From the NCBI GenBank assembly GCA_029237695.1, contig CM055266.1:110873370-110937369 (forward strand): a DNA stretch of 64,000 bases, in the 5' to 3' direction. This stretch comes from Conchocele bisecta (Eukaryota > Mollusca > Bivalvia > Lucinida > Thyasiridae). A program made the position numbers and the translations under genes. Shown piece after piece: positions 53,613 through 63,879 of the stretch (its first letter is position 1; each line of letters starts with the position of its first letter). The notes beneath the pieces were generated by a model that searched no databases, was not told the DNA's origin, and saw only the letters and a list, made by a program, of their open reading frames with translations.

Positions 53613-53614
53613 AA

Positions 53615-53825
53615 CATGAAATACCCCGGTTGGTGAGTCATCAATACCAGCAATATAAGGATGAAGTTTGGTGGAACTGGTCCAGCATGAGTGGAGATAT
53701 AAAATAAAAGAATTTGTAAATTATTGACACCACAGTTGCCGTATCGAACCGCCTGAAAAAAGTGGACCTACATCTCCCCACACATGTATAGGTGAGGCTA
53801 ACACCAACTTCTCTTGTCACAAATT
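53615..53825. other. Probable D-type remnant
   Basis: AAGTTTGGTGGAACTGGTCC is phrased like the tandem units of D elements; no borders. Confidence 0.35.
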
Positions 53826-55640
53826 GTATTTGTTTGTTTGTTTGTTAGGGTTTAACGGCCTATCAACAGCTAAGTTCATTTAAGGCCGGGTCAATGGGTT
53901 TAGTACTAAATCCCATATATTACCTGTGCAAGTACATGTACATATGTACAAACAGGGGGAAAATCCCAAAATCAGAACTGAATATTTACAATAACAAGAG
54001 GGCCATGATGGCCCTAATTCGCTCACCTGACTCCATGAACACCAGAGGAGAATGTGACATTGAGTTCAAATTTACCAAATCTCAAAATGCTTCACCCAAG
54101 GATCTTAACTTACTATGAAGTTTGGCCAGCATTGGCCATGTGGTTCTGGAGAAAAAGACGTTCAAAATCTTGAATAAATAGACCTTTTGGCGGCCATCAT
54201 GGATGACATAATCATCCGATTCCGACAAATATTGCACCAGAGCAATCGCCTCATCGATACCTTCAATTTGATATACGACATGAGCATATTCGGTCAAAAA
54301 TAAAATTTGACCCCACGGGCCACACCCATTTTTGGCCTCGGGGTCACCATTTTAACAAACCTCGAAAGAGCATTCTACATTGATCATTCTTACCAAGTTT
54401 CGTCGAAATACGGCTGGCGGTTTATGAGAAGATTTTTTAAGAATTTGTGCTATTTTTAGACAGCGGCCATCTTGGATTAGCGACGACCTCCGTTTTATCA
54501 AATCTGAAAAGGCTTCACCCATGGACCATAAATGTGAAGTTTGGCCACCATGGGCCAAGCGGTTTGTGTGAAGAAGAATTTTGAAATCTAATAAAAGAAC
54601 GACCTTTTGACCTTTCGGCGGTCATCTTGGATGACATGACCATCCAATTTCGACCAAAAATGTACCAGAGCGATCGCCTCTTTGATACGGTACCTTCGAT
54701 TTGATATAGACATGACTATATTCGGTCAAAAATAAAATTTGACCCCAATTTGACCCCACGGGCCACGCCCATTTTTGACCCCGGGGTCACCATTTTAACA
54801 ACTTTGAAAGAGCATTGTACATCGATCATGCCTAACAAGTTTTGCCGAAATCCGGCTAGCGGTTCATGAGAAAAAGATTTTTTAAGAATTTGTGCTATTT
54901 TTAGACGGCGGCTATCTTGGATTAGCGATGACCTCCATTTTAACAAATCTGAAAAGGCTTCACCCATGGACCATAACTTTTAAGTTTGGCTACCATGGGT
55001 CAAGCAGTTCATGTGAAGAAGAATTCTGAAATCTCTAATAAAAGAACGACCTTTTGACATTTCGGTGGCCATTTTGGATGACATAACCATCTGATTTCAA
55101 CACAAAATGCACCAGAGTGATTGCCTCGTTGACGGCGGCCATCTTGGATTACGCAATGCCGTCATTTTAACAATTTTGTAGTCCCCCTACCTAAGGACCA
55201 TGACCATGAAGTTTGGTGACTATAGGCCCAATGGTTACCGAGGAGAAGACGTTTGAAAATGTTCACGGACGACGGACGACGGACGACGACGGACGACGAC
55301 GGACACATTGCGGTAACAATAGCTCACATGAGCTTCGCTCAGCTGAGCTAAAAAAACTATATACATGTATTCAGCCCTGAAATCAGAATAATCCTGATCT
55401 GATGCCAGGACCTCGCCACACCAGAATCACTTGGCCCCCTCCCAAACGCAGTAGGATCAGTATAATAATCTTACTACTTTTATAATGGGAAATAACCCAA
55501 TTTAACTCCCAGGTAACAAAAGAGCCAAAGATAAAAACATACCTGAGGGCCAAACCAGGCAAATCGTGATTCCTATAAGGGGTAACCCCTACCGTTAATT
55601 TACGCCGTCACGTTCGCCCGACCACCACCCACTTTACACA
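53826..55640. mobile_element. Family C SINE-like element split by a D insertion
   Basis: The left part has (TTTG)n at 53829-53845, GGGTTTAACGGCCTATCAAC, AAAATCCCAAAATCAGAACT. The right part resumes with ATTCAGCCCTGAAATCAGAA (55368), ATCACTTGGCCCCCTCCC, GGCCAAACCAGG. The D element sits between them. Confidence 0.8.
53995..55349 (+). mobile_element. Family D (HINE/pearl-like) element, 1.36 kb
   Basis: Opens CAAGAGGGCCATGATGGCCC (with a hairpin) then TTCGCTCACCTGAC. It has about 2.3 tandem units of ~445 bp homologous to those at 27001-28700, a GACGACGGACGACGGAC tract (55267-55302), GCGGTAACAATAGCTCACAT, and a terminal hairpin CAGCTGAGCT before an A-run. Confidence 0.85.
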
Positions 55641-55644
55641 AATT

Positions 55645-55885
55645 GTAATTATTACTAGCTCTAAATAATTAGAACTAGCATTAAATATTTAGAGCTGCAT
55701 TAAATATTTAGAGCTAGTATTAATTATTTGAGTTTATGTAGATTTGGCGTTCCTGAAAATGATTTAGAGAGCTCTTCAAATGATTTGGAGCTAGCTTAAC
55801 TATTTAATGATAGCTATAATTATTTTGTGTTTATGTAAATTTGGCGTTACCAGCATATATGGTCAATTTACCAGCATATATATGG
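55645..55885. repeat. Cluster of short AT-rich direct repeats
   Basis: AAATATTTAGAGCT recurs about every 25-30 bp (55680-55725), and TTTATGTARATTTGGCGTT occurs twice (about 55732 and 55831). Related to 48290-48360, inverted. Confidence 0.65.
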
Positions 55886-56348
55886 TCAACTGTGACTGGA
55901 GAAATGGGGTTTATGGCCTTTGTGGCCAGAGTAGACCCAGATCAAACTGTGAGTCTGAGTGGCCTGAAAAGGGTATGCACTGTTTGCCATTCAGTCAGTG
56001 ACACATCATGCTGCTAACAAACACAGCATATTCTTATCAAGCTATGCACATGTTCTACCAGAATTAGAATTGCCACAATATTCATATGCCTCTTTTCTCC
56101 AGTCACAGTCATATGTGGCTGTGACTGGAGAAATGGGGCTTATGGGAGGTGTGACCAGTGCAACTCGTAATCAAATAGCCCACTCCTGTAGCCTGATAAA
56201 TATATGTATTGCTTGCTAGCAACATAACGGATGTATTATTGATGGAATAGTAAGCAATGCAGATCCTGATAAGACTGCGGATTTACAGGCCGATATGGAT
56301 CTACATTGGTCACAAAACCCTTTAGCCACATTTCTCCAGTCACAACCA
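55886..56348 (+). mobile_element. Two family B elements end to end
   Basis: First copy 55886-56113 (CAACTGTGACTGGAGAAATG to TCTCCAGTCACAGTC). Second copy 56114-56348 starts in TATGTGGCTGTGACTGGAGA and ends CATTTCTCCAGTCACAACCA. Both carry diverged cores. Confidence 0.85.
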
Positions 56349-56555
56349 CAGGTTGAAGTAACGGACCGAGGTCTATAAATACATTAAATATGCCTAAAAG
56401 CATCAATAAACGAAGAAAAAAAAAAATTCCCCTACATCTAATCATATATGATTAGATGGAGGGGGTAAATATTATTATTTTTTTCTTCATTTATTGATGC
56501 TTTTAGGCATATTTAATGTGTTTATAGACCTCGGTCCCTTACTTCAACCTGTGGT
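56347..56555. repeat. 209-bp near-perfect foldback
   Basis: CCACAGGTTGAAGTAACGGA is inverted against CCCTTACTTCAACCTGTGG, continuing through ATTAAATATGCCTAAAAGCA to an apex at ATCATATATGAT. The arms extend the end of the family B copy before it and the start of the one after it. Confidence 0.9.
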
Positions 56556-56793
56556 CACAACCATATATCTACCTGTAACTGTAGGAATGGGGCTGATGAC
56601 ATTTGTGGCCAGTGTAGACCCAGCTCACATTGCAGTGTGATCAGGGTCTGCACTGGTCGTCATGCAGTAAGTGACACACCATCATGCTTCTAACAAACAC
56701 AACACATTCTTATCAAGCTACGCACATGTGCTATCAGAACTAGACTCACCACAAAATGCATACACCTGTTTTCTCCAGTCACAGTCCTATATA
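56556..56793 (+). mobile_element. Family B element, third of the cluster
   Basis: ACCTGTAACTGTAGGAATGG, GTGTAGACCCAGCTCACATT, GGGTCTGCACTGGTCG, GTTTTCTCCAGTCACAGTCC. Confidence 0.8.
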
Positions 56794-56794
56794 C

Positions 56795-57120
56795 TATCCA
56801 CTTAATTTATTAAAGGACATTGAGATCCAATTTGCCGCACCATTATCTCTAATGACCAAATGACCAGGTTATATAACGGATGATGAATAATTAATGGCAG
56901 CAGGCAGGGTCAAATAGGGCACAAAAGTAACACAATCAGAACTGACCATGGTTTTAGATTAACATTTTTGATAAGCTGCATACTTCAATGGACTAATGGA
57001 ATATTTTCTGTGGGCTTAATTAGATATATTGATTAAGTCATTTTATTGTTTGAGGTCTAACCACACTAAATCATTAGATAATCATGCATGGTGTAGTCAA
57101 AAGTAGTATGTTAAAAAAAA
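56795..57120. other. Unique stretch
   Basis: Nothing recognised. Confidence 0.4.
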
Positions 57121-57121
57121 A

Positions 57122-57335
57122 TTGTTATAGGAATGAATGGCCTTTTTGTGGAATTTATCGGGTTATAAACTTGGAAAAGACGCGGGAATACTGGACGAAG
57201 GCCGGAAGGCCTCGTCCAGTATGCCCGCGACTTTTCCAAGTTTATATCCCCGATAAATTCCACCTCGTCCAGTATTCCAGCGACTTTTCCAAGTTTATAT
57301 CCCCGATAAATTCAACAAAAAGGCCATTCATTCCT
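57122..57335. repeat. Family N foldback with an extra right arm
   Basis: AGGAATGAATGGCCTTTTTG, ACGCGGGAATACTGGACGAA, hairpin to CGCGACTTTTCCAAGTTTAT, then a second CCAGCGACTTTTCCAAGTTT arm. Same layout as 5061-5297. Confidence 0.8.
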
Positions 57336-57533
57336 TATAATTCCAGCATTTGAAATAAATTCATCAAGAAAATGTGTTTATTTTTCGTTTTCTTAAAAAT
57401 TATTTTAACTGCGCCTGACGGTTACGGAAAGTAGTTCGGCGTGAGAGTTTACTGGGATATAAATTTTGGACAGAGACTTCCTACGGACCAATCAAATGTT
57501 AGGGAATTGCATAAATATTTTTGTGCTGGAATT
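57331..57533. mobile_element. Family O element
   Basis: ATAATTCCAGCATTTGAAAT to TTTTTGTGCTGGAATTAT; matches 5294-5492. Confidence 0.8.
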
Positions 57534-57539
57534 ATTATG

Positions 57540-58045
57540 CCATAGACACTCTTTGCTTGCAGAAACCAGTCAATTGATGCACTAATCTACTTCTCAGACA
57601 TGTTAATGTATCATTTACATCAGTTCCAAGCATATGCTTTGGGACTATTTTGTGGGTCTGAGCATGTTTGTCATGTGAGGCGGTTTCAATTCCAGCCGCT
57701 GACTTTTTGCGCCACCACCAAGGTGGTCACAGGAGATTGAATTTATCCTTCTTAACAATAATTAAACCTATATTTTAATTAGTGAATATCCAGAACAGAA
57801 TGGCTGCAGGTTATTGGAAAATAAGTCCCACAACATACAGACGAAAAATGAAAGTAGCAGAGAATAGCAAAATGTGTGGTCATTGGTTAGTTTATACAGG
57901 AAAAATCTTTGGTGGTGGTGGACCTTGACGCATCACCATAGTAACTTACTGATATTCGGATCAGCGGTATTATACATCCAATATCATTTTTTTTTGCCAA
58001 TGTTTGGTGTCAATTATTGCTCTATATTATATGCTACCCAGTGAT
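57540..58045. other. Unique stretch
   Basis: No exon or repeat recognised. Confidence 0.4.
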
Positions 58046-58260
58046 TCACCTCGAATCTGAACGGATTTATTTCCCTGAAGGAAATATTTCCTTCTATATT
58101 TCCTTCTAGACGTTCGCGAGACGTAACTGATTTCATGTTTTGACGTCATTTCCGACGAATAAACAATTCATAGGCTAACGTCAAAATTGTCAATTTTTAC
58201 AACATTATAAGCTGGTCTAAGAGCAAATTCCACATTTTTCGAAGAGCATGTAATATACAA
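58046..58260. other. Unique stretch with GGAAATATTTCC palindrome
   Basis: GAAGGAAATATTTCCTTC near 58076 is a short palindrome with a partial repeat after it. CpG is slightly enriched at 58110-58160. Confidence 0.4.
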
Positions 58261-58412
58261 TTTATTCCACTACCATTTTGAAATACCAGATATATTTCCC
58301 TTGACATCTGTAAATCAGACAAGAAACTCGTGCTCTGCACGAGTTTCTTTGTCTGATTACCAGATGTCTCCGGAAATAAATCTGGTATTTCAAAATGGCA
58401 GTTGAATAAACT
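58261..58412. repeat. 152-bp foldback
   Basis: TTTATTCCACTACCATTTTG inverted against CAAAATGGCAGTTGAATAAA; apex AAACTCGTGCTCTGCACGAG. Confidence 0.9.
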
Positions 58413-58705
58413 CTATGTGTGTAAATAATATCTATGATATAAACATGATGTGACATTTTCAGCAAAAATCAGAAGATGTTTACTTTTTAAACAATTATTT
58501 TCTAGTTAATCTCGATGGAAAATAACATGCAAGGAAACGGTGTTATCTCAGGCAGGAATACATGTGTATTGTGGAAATATAGCAAATTCAGCACTGTGGA
58601 CACAATAGTCGGAAATTTGCAAATAAAGAACAGAAAAAATACAGAGCCTAACTATCTGGAGCAAATAACTCTCTTCTGTAATAGCTACATCACTTACAGT
58701 AGAAC
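58413..58705. other. Unique stretch, open on the plus strand
   Basis: An ATG frame starts at 58515 and runs on into an M fragment and a D element (to 58880), so it is not trusted as a gene. Confidence 0.3.
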
Positions 58706-58706
58706 A

Positions 58707-58810
58707 GTGCTCCAGATAAGTTTTGCATCTAAAGAGTATTATACCCTAAATTTCAAATTCAATGCTTACAAATGTATTATTGATTTTCTTCCTTATTCAA
58801 TAGGAACAAA
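58707..58810 (+). mobile_element. Family M left-end fragment
   Basis: GTGCTCCAGATAAGTTTTGC, then diverged. Confidence 0.4.
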
Positions 58811-58817
58811 TGATAAA

Positions 58818-59400
58818 CAAGAGTGCCGAAGGTCACAATATATACCCATCGAGGCAAGGCCAGTCAACAAGGGGAGATAACTCATCTTGACGTGATAAAC
58901 ATGTAAACCAAATTTGGTTAAGATCCGTCAAGTAGAACTCAAAATCAATAGGATTCTTCGCCTTGCCGTGATAAACATGTATACCGAATTTGGTATTGCG
59001 TGGACAAGGATACAAAGTGCGAAAATTAAAAATGGCTGCCAAGGGGAGATAAGTATCGGAATTTTTTCAAAACAAAATCAATAGGCTTCTTTGTCTTGCC
59101 ATGATAAACATGTATACCGAATTTGGTTACGAGCGTTGAAGTAAAACTTGAGTTATTGCGTGGACAAGGACACAGAGTGCGAAAAATAAAAATGGCTGCC
59201 AAGGGGATATAAGTAATCAGAAATGTTTGAAAATGAATAGGCTTCTTCGGCTTGCCGTGATAAACATGTATACCAAATTTGGTTACAATCCTTCAAGTAG
59301 ATCTTAGTTATTGCGTGGACAAGCTGTGCCCGACCGCCGCCCGCCCGCACATACAAGATGAATACATAATACGTCCCGTTTTTTCAAACCGGCGTATAAA
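58818..59400 (+). mobile_element. Family D element, CAAGAGTGCC subtype, ~165-bp units
   Basis: CAAGAGTGCCGAAGGTCACA, then about three units with GATAAACATGTATACCGAAT and AAAAATGGCTGCCAAGGGGA. It then has CCGACCGCCGCCCGCCCGCA (59330-59349) and the 3' end TTTTTTCAAACCGGCGTATA. Confidence 0.75.
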
Positions 59401-59832
59401 AAATAAAACAAACTTACAAATTCACTTATTTGAGCTGCAAAATTGTAATTACAGACCCCCCTGCAATTATTTCTGTATCCGCCCCTGACTAAGTACTGTA
59501 AATTATTCAAAATTTCAACATTTCAAACTTTTTCATGCTAAAACAAATTTTGTCTTGTTTGCCTGCCAAACTGGCACACCTGTACATACAGGTAACCAAC
59601 CAGTAGCCCATTTCACCAACATTGCAAAGTATACTTTTCTAGCAAAGTATACTTTTCTAGCAAAGTATACTTTGAGGGAGTAATCGTTTATTTTTCCTGA
59701 AATACATTATTTCATATAGAACTAACGACTGCATATATTTCATGATTAAAAGTATGCAGAATTATTATACTGAATTTATTACATTATCACAGCCAAAATG
59801 GCTGTGATAATGTAATAAATTCAGTATAATAA

Positions 59833-60849
59833 CAAGAAACGAGGCAAAGCCACGAAGGCCAGGTTTTTTCGAAGCATAGACACTTGGATAACATAATTAT
59901 ACCCACTTTTTGCAGACTAGATGGCCGTGGCCTGCATGTCGCGCCTTGGGGCGAGGCATGGACACTAAAAAAATAGATATAGTAGATGGAAAAACTTTAA
60001 GGAAAAAACTTTAACTGGACACACGGACGTACGGACGTACGGGTACGGACGGACGTATGCCAAAATGCCGACGATATTGCGCTTTCCGCAAGTGGGTGCG
60101 ACAATGATCATAAACACCCATGTGAAGTATCAAGGTAATGGGTGAAGCAGTTGCAGAGATATAGTACACAAAAAAACTTTAACAAAAAAATTCAAAGTAA
60201 TTTGACCTTGACATTGGGCACAGGGGCCGCACGGTTGGGGGTTAGAATGAAAATATGGATGATGATAAACACCCATGTGAAGTTTCAAGGTAATGGGCGA
60301 AGCAGTTGCAGAGATATAGTATAACAAAAAAGTTTTAACCAAAGAAACTTTAACCAGACGTACGTTAAAAAGTTAACGTTGAAAATGGCTAAGTCAATTA
60401 CGTAGAAATAATAGGTGAAGTTAAAAAAATGGTCACATGTTGGATAGTTGTATGTGGTCGGCACCCCTTGGTTATTAAGCTGTGAAAGTTTGGTGGTCCT
60501 AGGTGGTACAGTACCAAAGAAATGGACTTAAACACGAAAACTTAACATTGTAAACGCGAAAACTTAACATTGAAAATGGCTAAGTCGACTGAGCGGAAAA
60601 AATGGGTCAAGTTAAAAAAAAAAGTAACATGTTGGATAGTGATATGTGGTGGGCACCCCTTGATTATGAAGCTGTGAAAGTTTGGTGGTCCTAGGTGGTA
60701 CAGTAACAAAGAAATGGACTCAAACACGAAAACTTAACATTGATTGTGGACGCCGCCCGCCGCCCGCCGCCCGCCGCCCGCCGCGCGCCGCCCGCCCGCC
60801 CGGCTTTCGCCAATCCAATAGCCTGGATTTTTTTTCAAAAAACCTGGCT
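59833..60849 (+). mobile_element. Family D element, CAAGAAACG subtype
   Basis: CAAGAAACGAGGCAAAGCCA; two ~154-bp units with ACACCCATGTGAAGT (60113, 60266), then two ~188-bp units with GAAAATGGCTAAGTC. A CCGCCC tract follows at 60749-60803. The 3' end is TAGCCTGGATTTTTTTTCAA then AAACCTGGCT, a short hairpin before the A-run. Confidence 0.85.
60749..60803. repeat. GC-only (CCGCCCG)n tract
   Basis: About 55 bp almost entirely C and G, placed where other D elements have ACGG tracts. Confidence 0.95.
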
Positions 60850-61042
60850 AAAAATTAATCAATTTATCCTAAAATTGAAAATTTCTCCCTCAAAGTATAC
60901 TTTGCTAGAAAAGTATACTTTGCAATGTTGGTGAAATAGGCTACTGGTCATAACACATATTGTAACAGAAAAGTATCAATATTCAGTTAGTTTTCCACCA
61001 GCACAAAAATATGTGTATCCTATTAGGGATTAATTAAGCTAT

Positions 61043-61291
61043 AAATGTGACTGTGACTGGAATAATGGGGCTTATCAGTTTTGTGACTAGTGTAGATACA
61101 GGTCAGCATGATTGTGCATCCACAGTCTGATCAGGATCTGCTGCACTGTTCGCCATTCCATCAAGGAAACACCCACCATGCTACTGACAAGCAATATATA
61201 CCGATATCAGGCTACAGAAGTGTGCTAAATAATCAGCAGCAACACTGGTCACAAATCCCATAAGCCCCATTTCACCAGTCATAGTCACAAA
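61043..61291 (+). mobile_element. Family B MITE, complete
   Basis: ATGTGACTGTGACTGGAATA to CCCCATTTCACCAGTCATAG. Core GTGTAGATACAGGTCAGCAT. Confidence 0.85.
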
Positions 61292-61582
61292 TGAGCAAAG
61301 CCGGCCATTGAAATCGTCACAATGGGTCTTCATGTCAGTCCCAGAATAGACCAGATTTATTATTTGCCAGGATCAACTCATAACATTATCTCTTTTATCC
61401 TTATTTTGCCATTAATGATTTCGAAAAAACACCAACCTTCACATATAGAAATCCGGTGAAAATTTCAAAGCACATTAGGAATTGAATTCCGCATTGGCTC
61501 TGGGATTTTTGTCAACTTTCAACGTCATGTATAGGAAATATTAATCATCATGTGTATTGAATTAGTCAATACAGGAAAAGTC
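61292..61582. other. Mostly unique; W fragment
   Basis: TTGTCAACTTTCAACGTCAT near 61508 is a short piece of family W. Confidence 0.4.
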
Positions 61583-61834
61583 ACATATGTGACTGAGACT
61601 GGTGAAATGGGGCTTATGGATTTTGCGAACAGTGTAGATCCAGATCAGACTGTGCATCCGCACAGTCTGATCAGGATCTACACTGTTCGCCATTCCATCA
61701 ATGAACCATATCATCCTATCATGCTTCTAACAAGGAATATAGATCGTTATCAGTCTACATAAGTATGCTAGTTGATCAGGAGCTGCAATGGTCACAAATC
61801 CCATAAGCCCCATTTCTCCAGTCACAGCCATGTA
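61583..61834 (+). mobile_element. Family B MITE, best-preserved copy
   Basis: ACATATGTGACTGAGACTGG to CCATTTCTCCAGTCACAGCC. Core hairpin AGTGTAGATCCAGATCAGAC, GTGCATCCGCAC and inverse at about 61631-61684. Confidence 0.95.
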
Positions 61835-61843
61835 TGTCATTAG

Positions 61844-62056
61844 TCAGAAAATCTCATCAACTTTTACATTTTCCAATGGCACAAAAGCAATTGCAGTCAC
61901 TGTGATACAACGCCAGCCCCCACTTGTTAGACGCTGAATTAATTCTTTTGGCTTTATTAAGATTTCCCCATTCACACCTTGGAGAATTTTATCATCTCTC
62001 CAGTCAGACTCAATTTTCAACTTGAAAGTGGCATCAAATTGAACATTCATTAGACC
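61844..62056 (-). CDS. Candidate exon, 70 codons, unknown protein
   Basis: The minus strand shows an acceptor TGATTATTTTAG before 62056. The frame is open from GGT for 70 codons to TGA at 61844: GLMNVQFDATFKLKIES, DWRDDKILQGVNGEILIKP, KELIQRLTSGGWRCITVTA, IAFVPLENVKVDEIF. It looks like a folded beta-rich domain rather than random translation, but no family is recognised. It may end the gene here, or a donor (ENV region, GTAAAA) may precede the stop. If it belongs with the other minus-strand candidates it would be the most 5'. A family B MITE begins 10 bp beyond the stop. Confidence 0.45.
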   Translation of the reverse strand, partial: GLMNVQFDATFKLKIESDWRDDKILQGVNGEILIKPKELIQRLTSGGWRCITVTAIAFVPLENVKVDEIF

Positions 62057-62355
62057 CTAAAATAATCATAAAATGCCCCTCACGGCACAGCTGTTTTGGC
62101 AGTATCTGTCTGCCATATGGTATCTGTTTTGGTTAGCAAAGGATAACCAATATTTAATAGGATGAGCTGACCCTTTGACCTGGGGTCATAAAAGTGGCGA
62201 CCTTTGTAAAATATTAATAACAGTGCTTTTTCTTGTAATTTGAATCTGGCTCTCTGGTCAGCTTGACCCAACATGCAAAATGGCTATCTGCAGTGCCAAT
62301 CAATTTTGGCAGGGGCTGACCCAGCAAGAAATGGGAGGGGGCATCATCATCCGGG
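62057..62355. other. Possible intron
   Basis: Minus-strand text such as ACCCCAGGTCAAAGGGTCAG resembles D-type units. Nothing firm. Confidence 0.3.
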
Positions 62356-62590
62356 GCCTTTTTCACTCAACTTTGTACGACTAAGAAGTTTGTAAGTGCA
62401 AAATTGTAATTTACAATTACATTTGCACGGAGACCCAGTGTTGGTAAATCTTTTGTGGATATGTTCACATTTAATTATCTGTACATGTAGCTGGTGAAAA
62501 ATGGTAGTATTATTGAACCGAGTTAATCATATTCATAAAAATCTTCGTATGAACATTTTTATCATACAAAGTTTAATGAAACGGGCCCCA
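62356..62590. mobile_element. Family J MITE, variant centre
   Basis: GGGGCCTTTTTCACTCAACT, TAAGTGCAAAATTG; right end CATACAAAGTTTAATGAAAC and GGGCCCC. The TGCATATGCA palindrome is absent. Confidence 0.75.
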
Positions 62591-62607
62591 GCCAGTGCAA
62601 CATCGCC

Positions 62608-62822
62608 TTCAACCCTTAGAATGTGGGAAACAAAAATTGTCGTCTGCAGTTGTTTCATATTTTGTCTTCTTTCTGAATAAAAATAGGTTTTTATAGCACT
62701 TTAGAATCATTTCCAATGGAAATGATTCTAAAGTGTTGTTAAACCCTGTTTTCAATGAGCAAAATTGAAAATAAAACAAAACAGGAGACAAAAAAATTTA
62801 AATTCAGCATTGTATGGGTTAA
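62608..62822. mobile_element. Family E MITE
   Basis: TTCAACCCTTAGAATGTGGG (TTAA decayed) to CAGCATTGTATGGGTTAA; foldback TAGCACTTTAGAATCATTTC. Confidence 0.8.
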
Positions 62823-62865
62823 TGGCACAGTGTCTTAGATGATGTCCAATATGTCGGTTTTTCGC

Positions 62866-63115
62866 TTAACCCTTAGATCGCTATCTTATTTTTTTTGTCG
62901 TTTGCTGTTTATTTTCTATTTTCCATTTTTATCATCAACATCATGCTTTAACAGCACTTTAGAATAATTTACAACATGCTTTGACAGCACTTCAGAATAA
63001 TTTCCATTGGAAATGATTCTGAAGTGCTGTCAAAGCATGTTTTTATTGAGAAATAAGGCAAGATATAAAAGCAACAGCAGACGACAATTGTTGTGAGTAG
63101 CGGTCTTAGGGTTAA
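62866..63115. mobile_element. Family E MITE with a repeated arm
   Basis: TTAACCCTTAGATCGCTATC to GCGGTCTTAGGGTTAA. The left arm (CATGCTTTAACAGCAC, CATGCTTTGACAGCAC) is present twice, as the right arm is in 47990-48216. Confidence 0.85.
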
Positions 63116-63435
63116 TGTACTGCTAATGACCTATATATCAACCAATCACAGCATTCACTTGATCAAATTCTAAACATTTGTGCTATATTGAAGTATATAT
63201 ACTATTAGAAACGGTGATAAACAGGGGAGATAATTTGGTTGAACATTTTCACTGGAAACATACGAGTAAGGAAAATTTGATAATGATAATGAAATGAACA
63301 GTCCTCAGTGACCTTGACATCGGGTGTTCGGATGTGGGGTGTATGCGAAACAAAGCACCTTCCCTAGAGACATATTGTGGCCAAATATTATTAAAATCCG
63401 TGAAGTGAAGTTATTAAAGAAAAGAAAGGTGTCAT
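63116..63435. other. Probable D-type body
   Basis: GGTGATAAACAGGGGAGATA and TCAGTGACCTTGACATCGGG are phrased like D-type cores and lead to the TATG tract; no 5' border found. Confidence 0.35.
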
Positions 63436-63436
63436 T

Positions 63437-63474
63437 AATGTATGTATGTATGTACGTATGTATGTATGTATGTA
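63437..63474. repeat. (TATG)n microsatellite
   Basis: About nine units with one TACG change. Confidence 0.95.
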
Positions 63475-63635
63475 CAAGGACTAACTATATCCCCTCTATA
63501 AAGACGAGGGATAATAAAAATTAAATTAGTATCTATCTTTCTTTTATTTCTTTATAATTACTGCTATACCTCCACGCGGTGATTTTTAGCAGGCTGTGCA
63601 TCAGGAGCAAGTTAGTAGATAAAAGGCAGCTTTCC
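63475..63635. other. Nothing recognised
   Basis: TCTATAAAGACGAGGGATAA near 63496 may be the end of the D-type body. Confidence 0.3.
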
Positions 63636-63700
63636 CCATGTTAAATCCCCATAGACATCTTCACGGAGTGAAGATGTCTATGGGGATTTAACATGGGGAA
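63636..63700. repeat. 65-bp near-perfect hairpin
   Basis: CCCCATGTTAAATCCCCATA, GACATCTTCAC and inverse around GGA. Confidence 0.95.
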
Positions 63701-63710
63701 ATGTTTTAGA

Positions 63711-63778
63711 ATTTCAGAAATACTGGACCGATTTTTAAAATTTAACTTTTGTTTTCTTAGTTAGATCATTTCCAAGGA
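63711..63778 (-). repeat. Segment shared with 36900-36975, possible LINE 3' flank
   Basis: CCGATTTTTAAAATTTAACT and TTTTGTTTTCTTAGTTAGAT CATTTCCAAG match the interior of the 36687-37242 element. On the minus strand it lies just 3' of the reverse-transcriptase remnant. Confidence 0.5.
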
Positions 63779-63879
63779 AGTGTGATAAAAGGTATGACAA
63801 CAGATGAAAGGTTAAAAATAGATAAAAAAGATATAAGTAGGTTAAAAACAATCCATAGTGTCTTCAGGCAGGCAGATGT

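Larger units (their letters stand above)
59602..60945 (+). mobile_element. Family G element split by a D insertion
   Basis: 59602-59832 is the G left part through the hairpin to CAGTATAATAA; 60850-60945 continues AAAAATTAATCAATTTATCC to GAAATAGGCTACTGG. Left end has CTTTTCTAGCAAAGTATA repeated. Confidence 0.9.

Noticed and set aside
58515..58880. 121-codon open frame
   Set aside because: Its last third lies in an M fragment and a D element; the first part has no family resemblance or clear splice context.
62080..62274. 64-codon minus frame upstream of the candidate exon at 61844
   Set aside because: Contains D-type repeat phrasing and lacks splice sites; more likely intronic.
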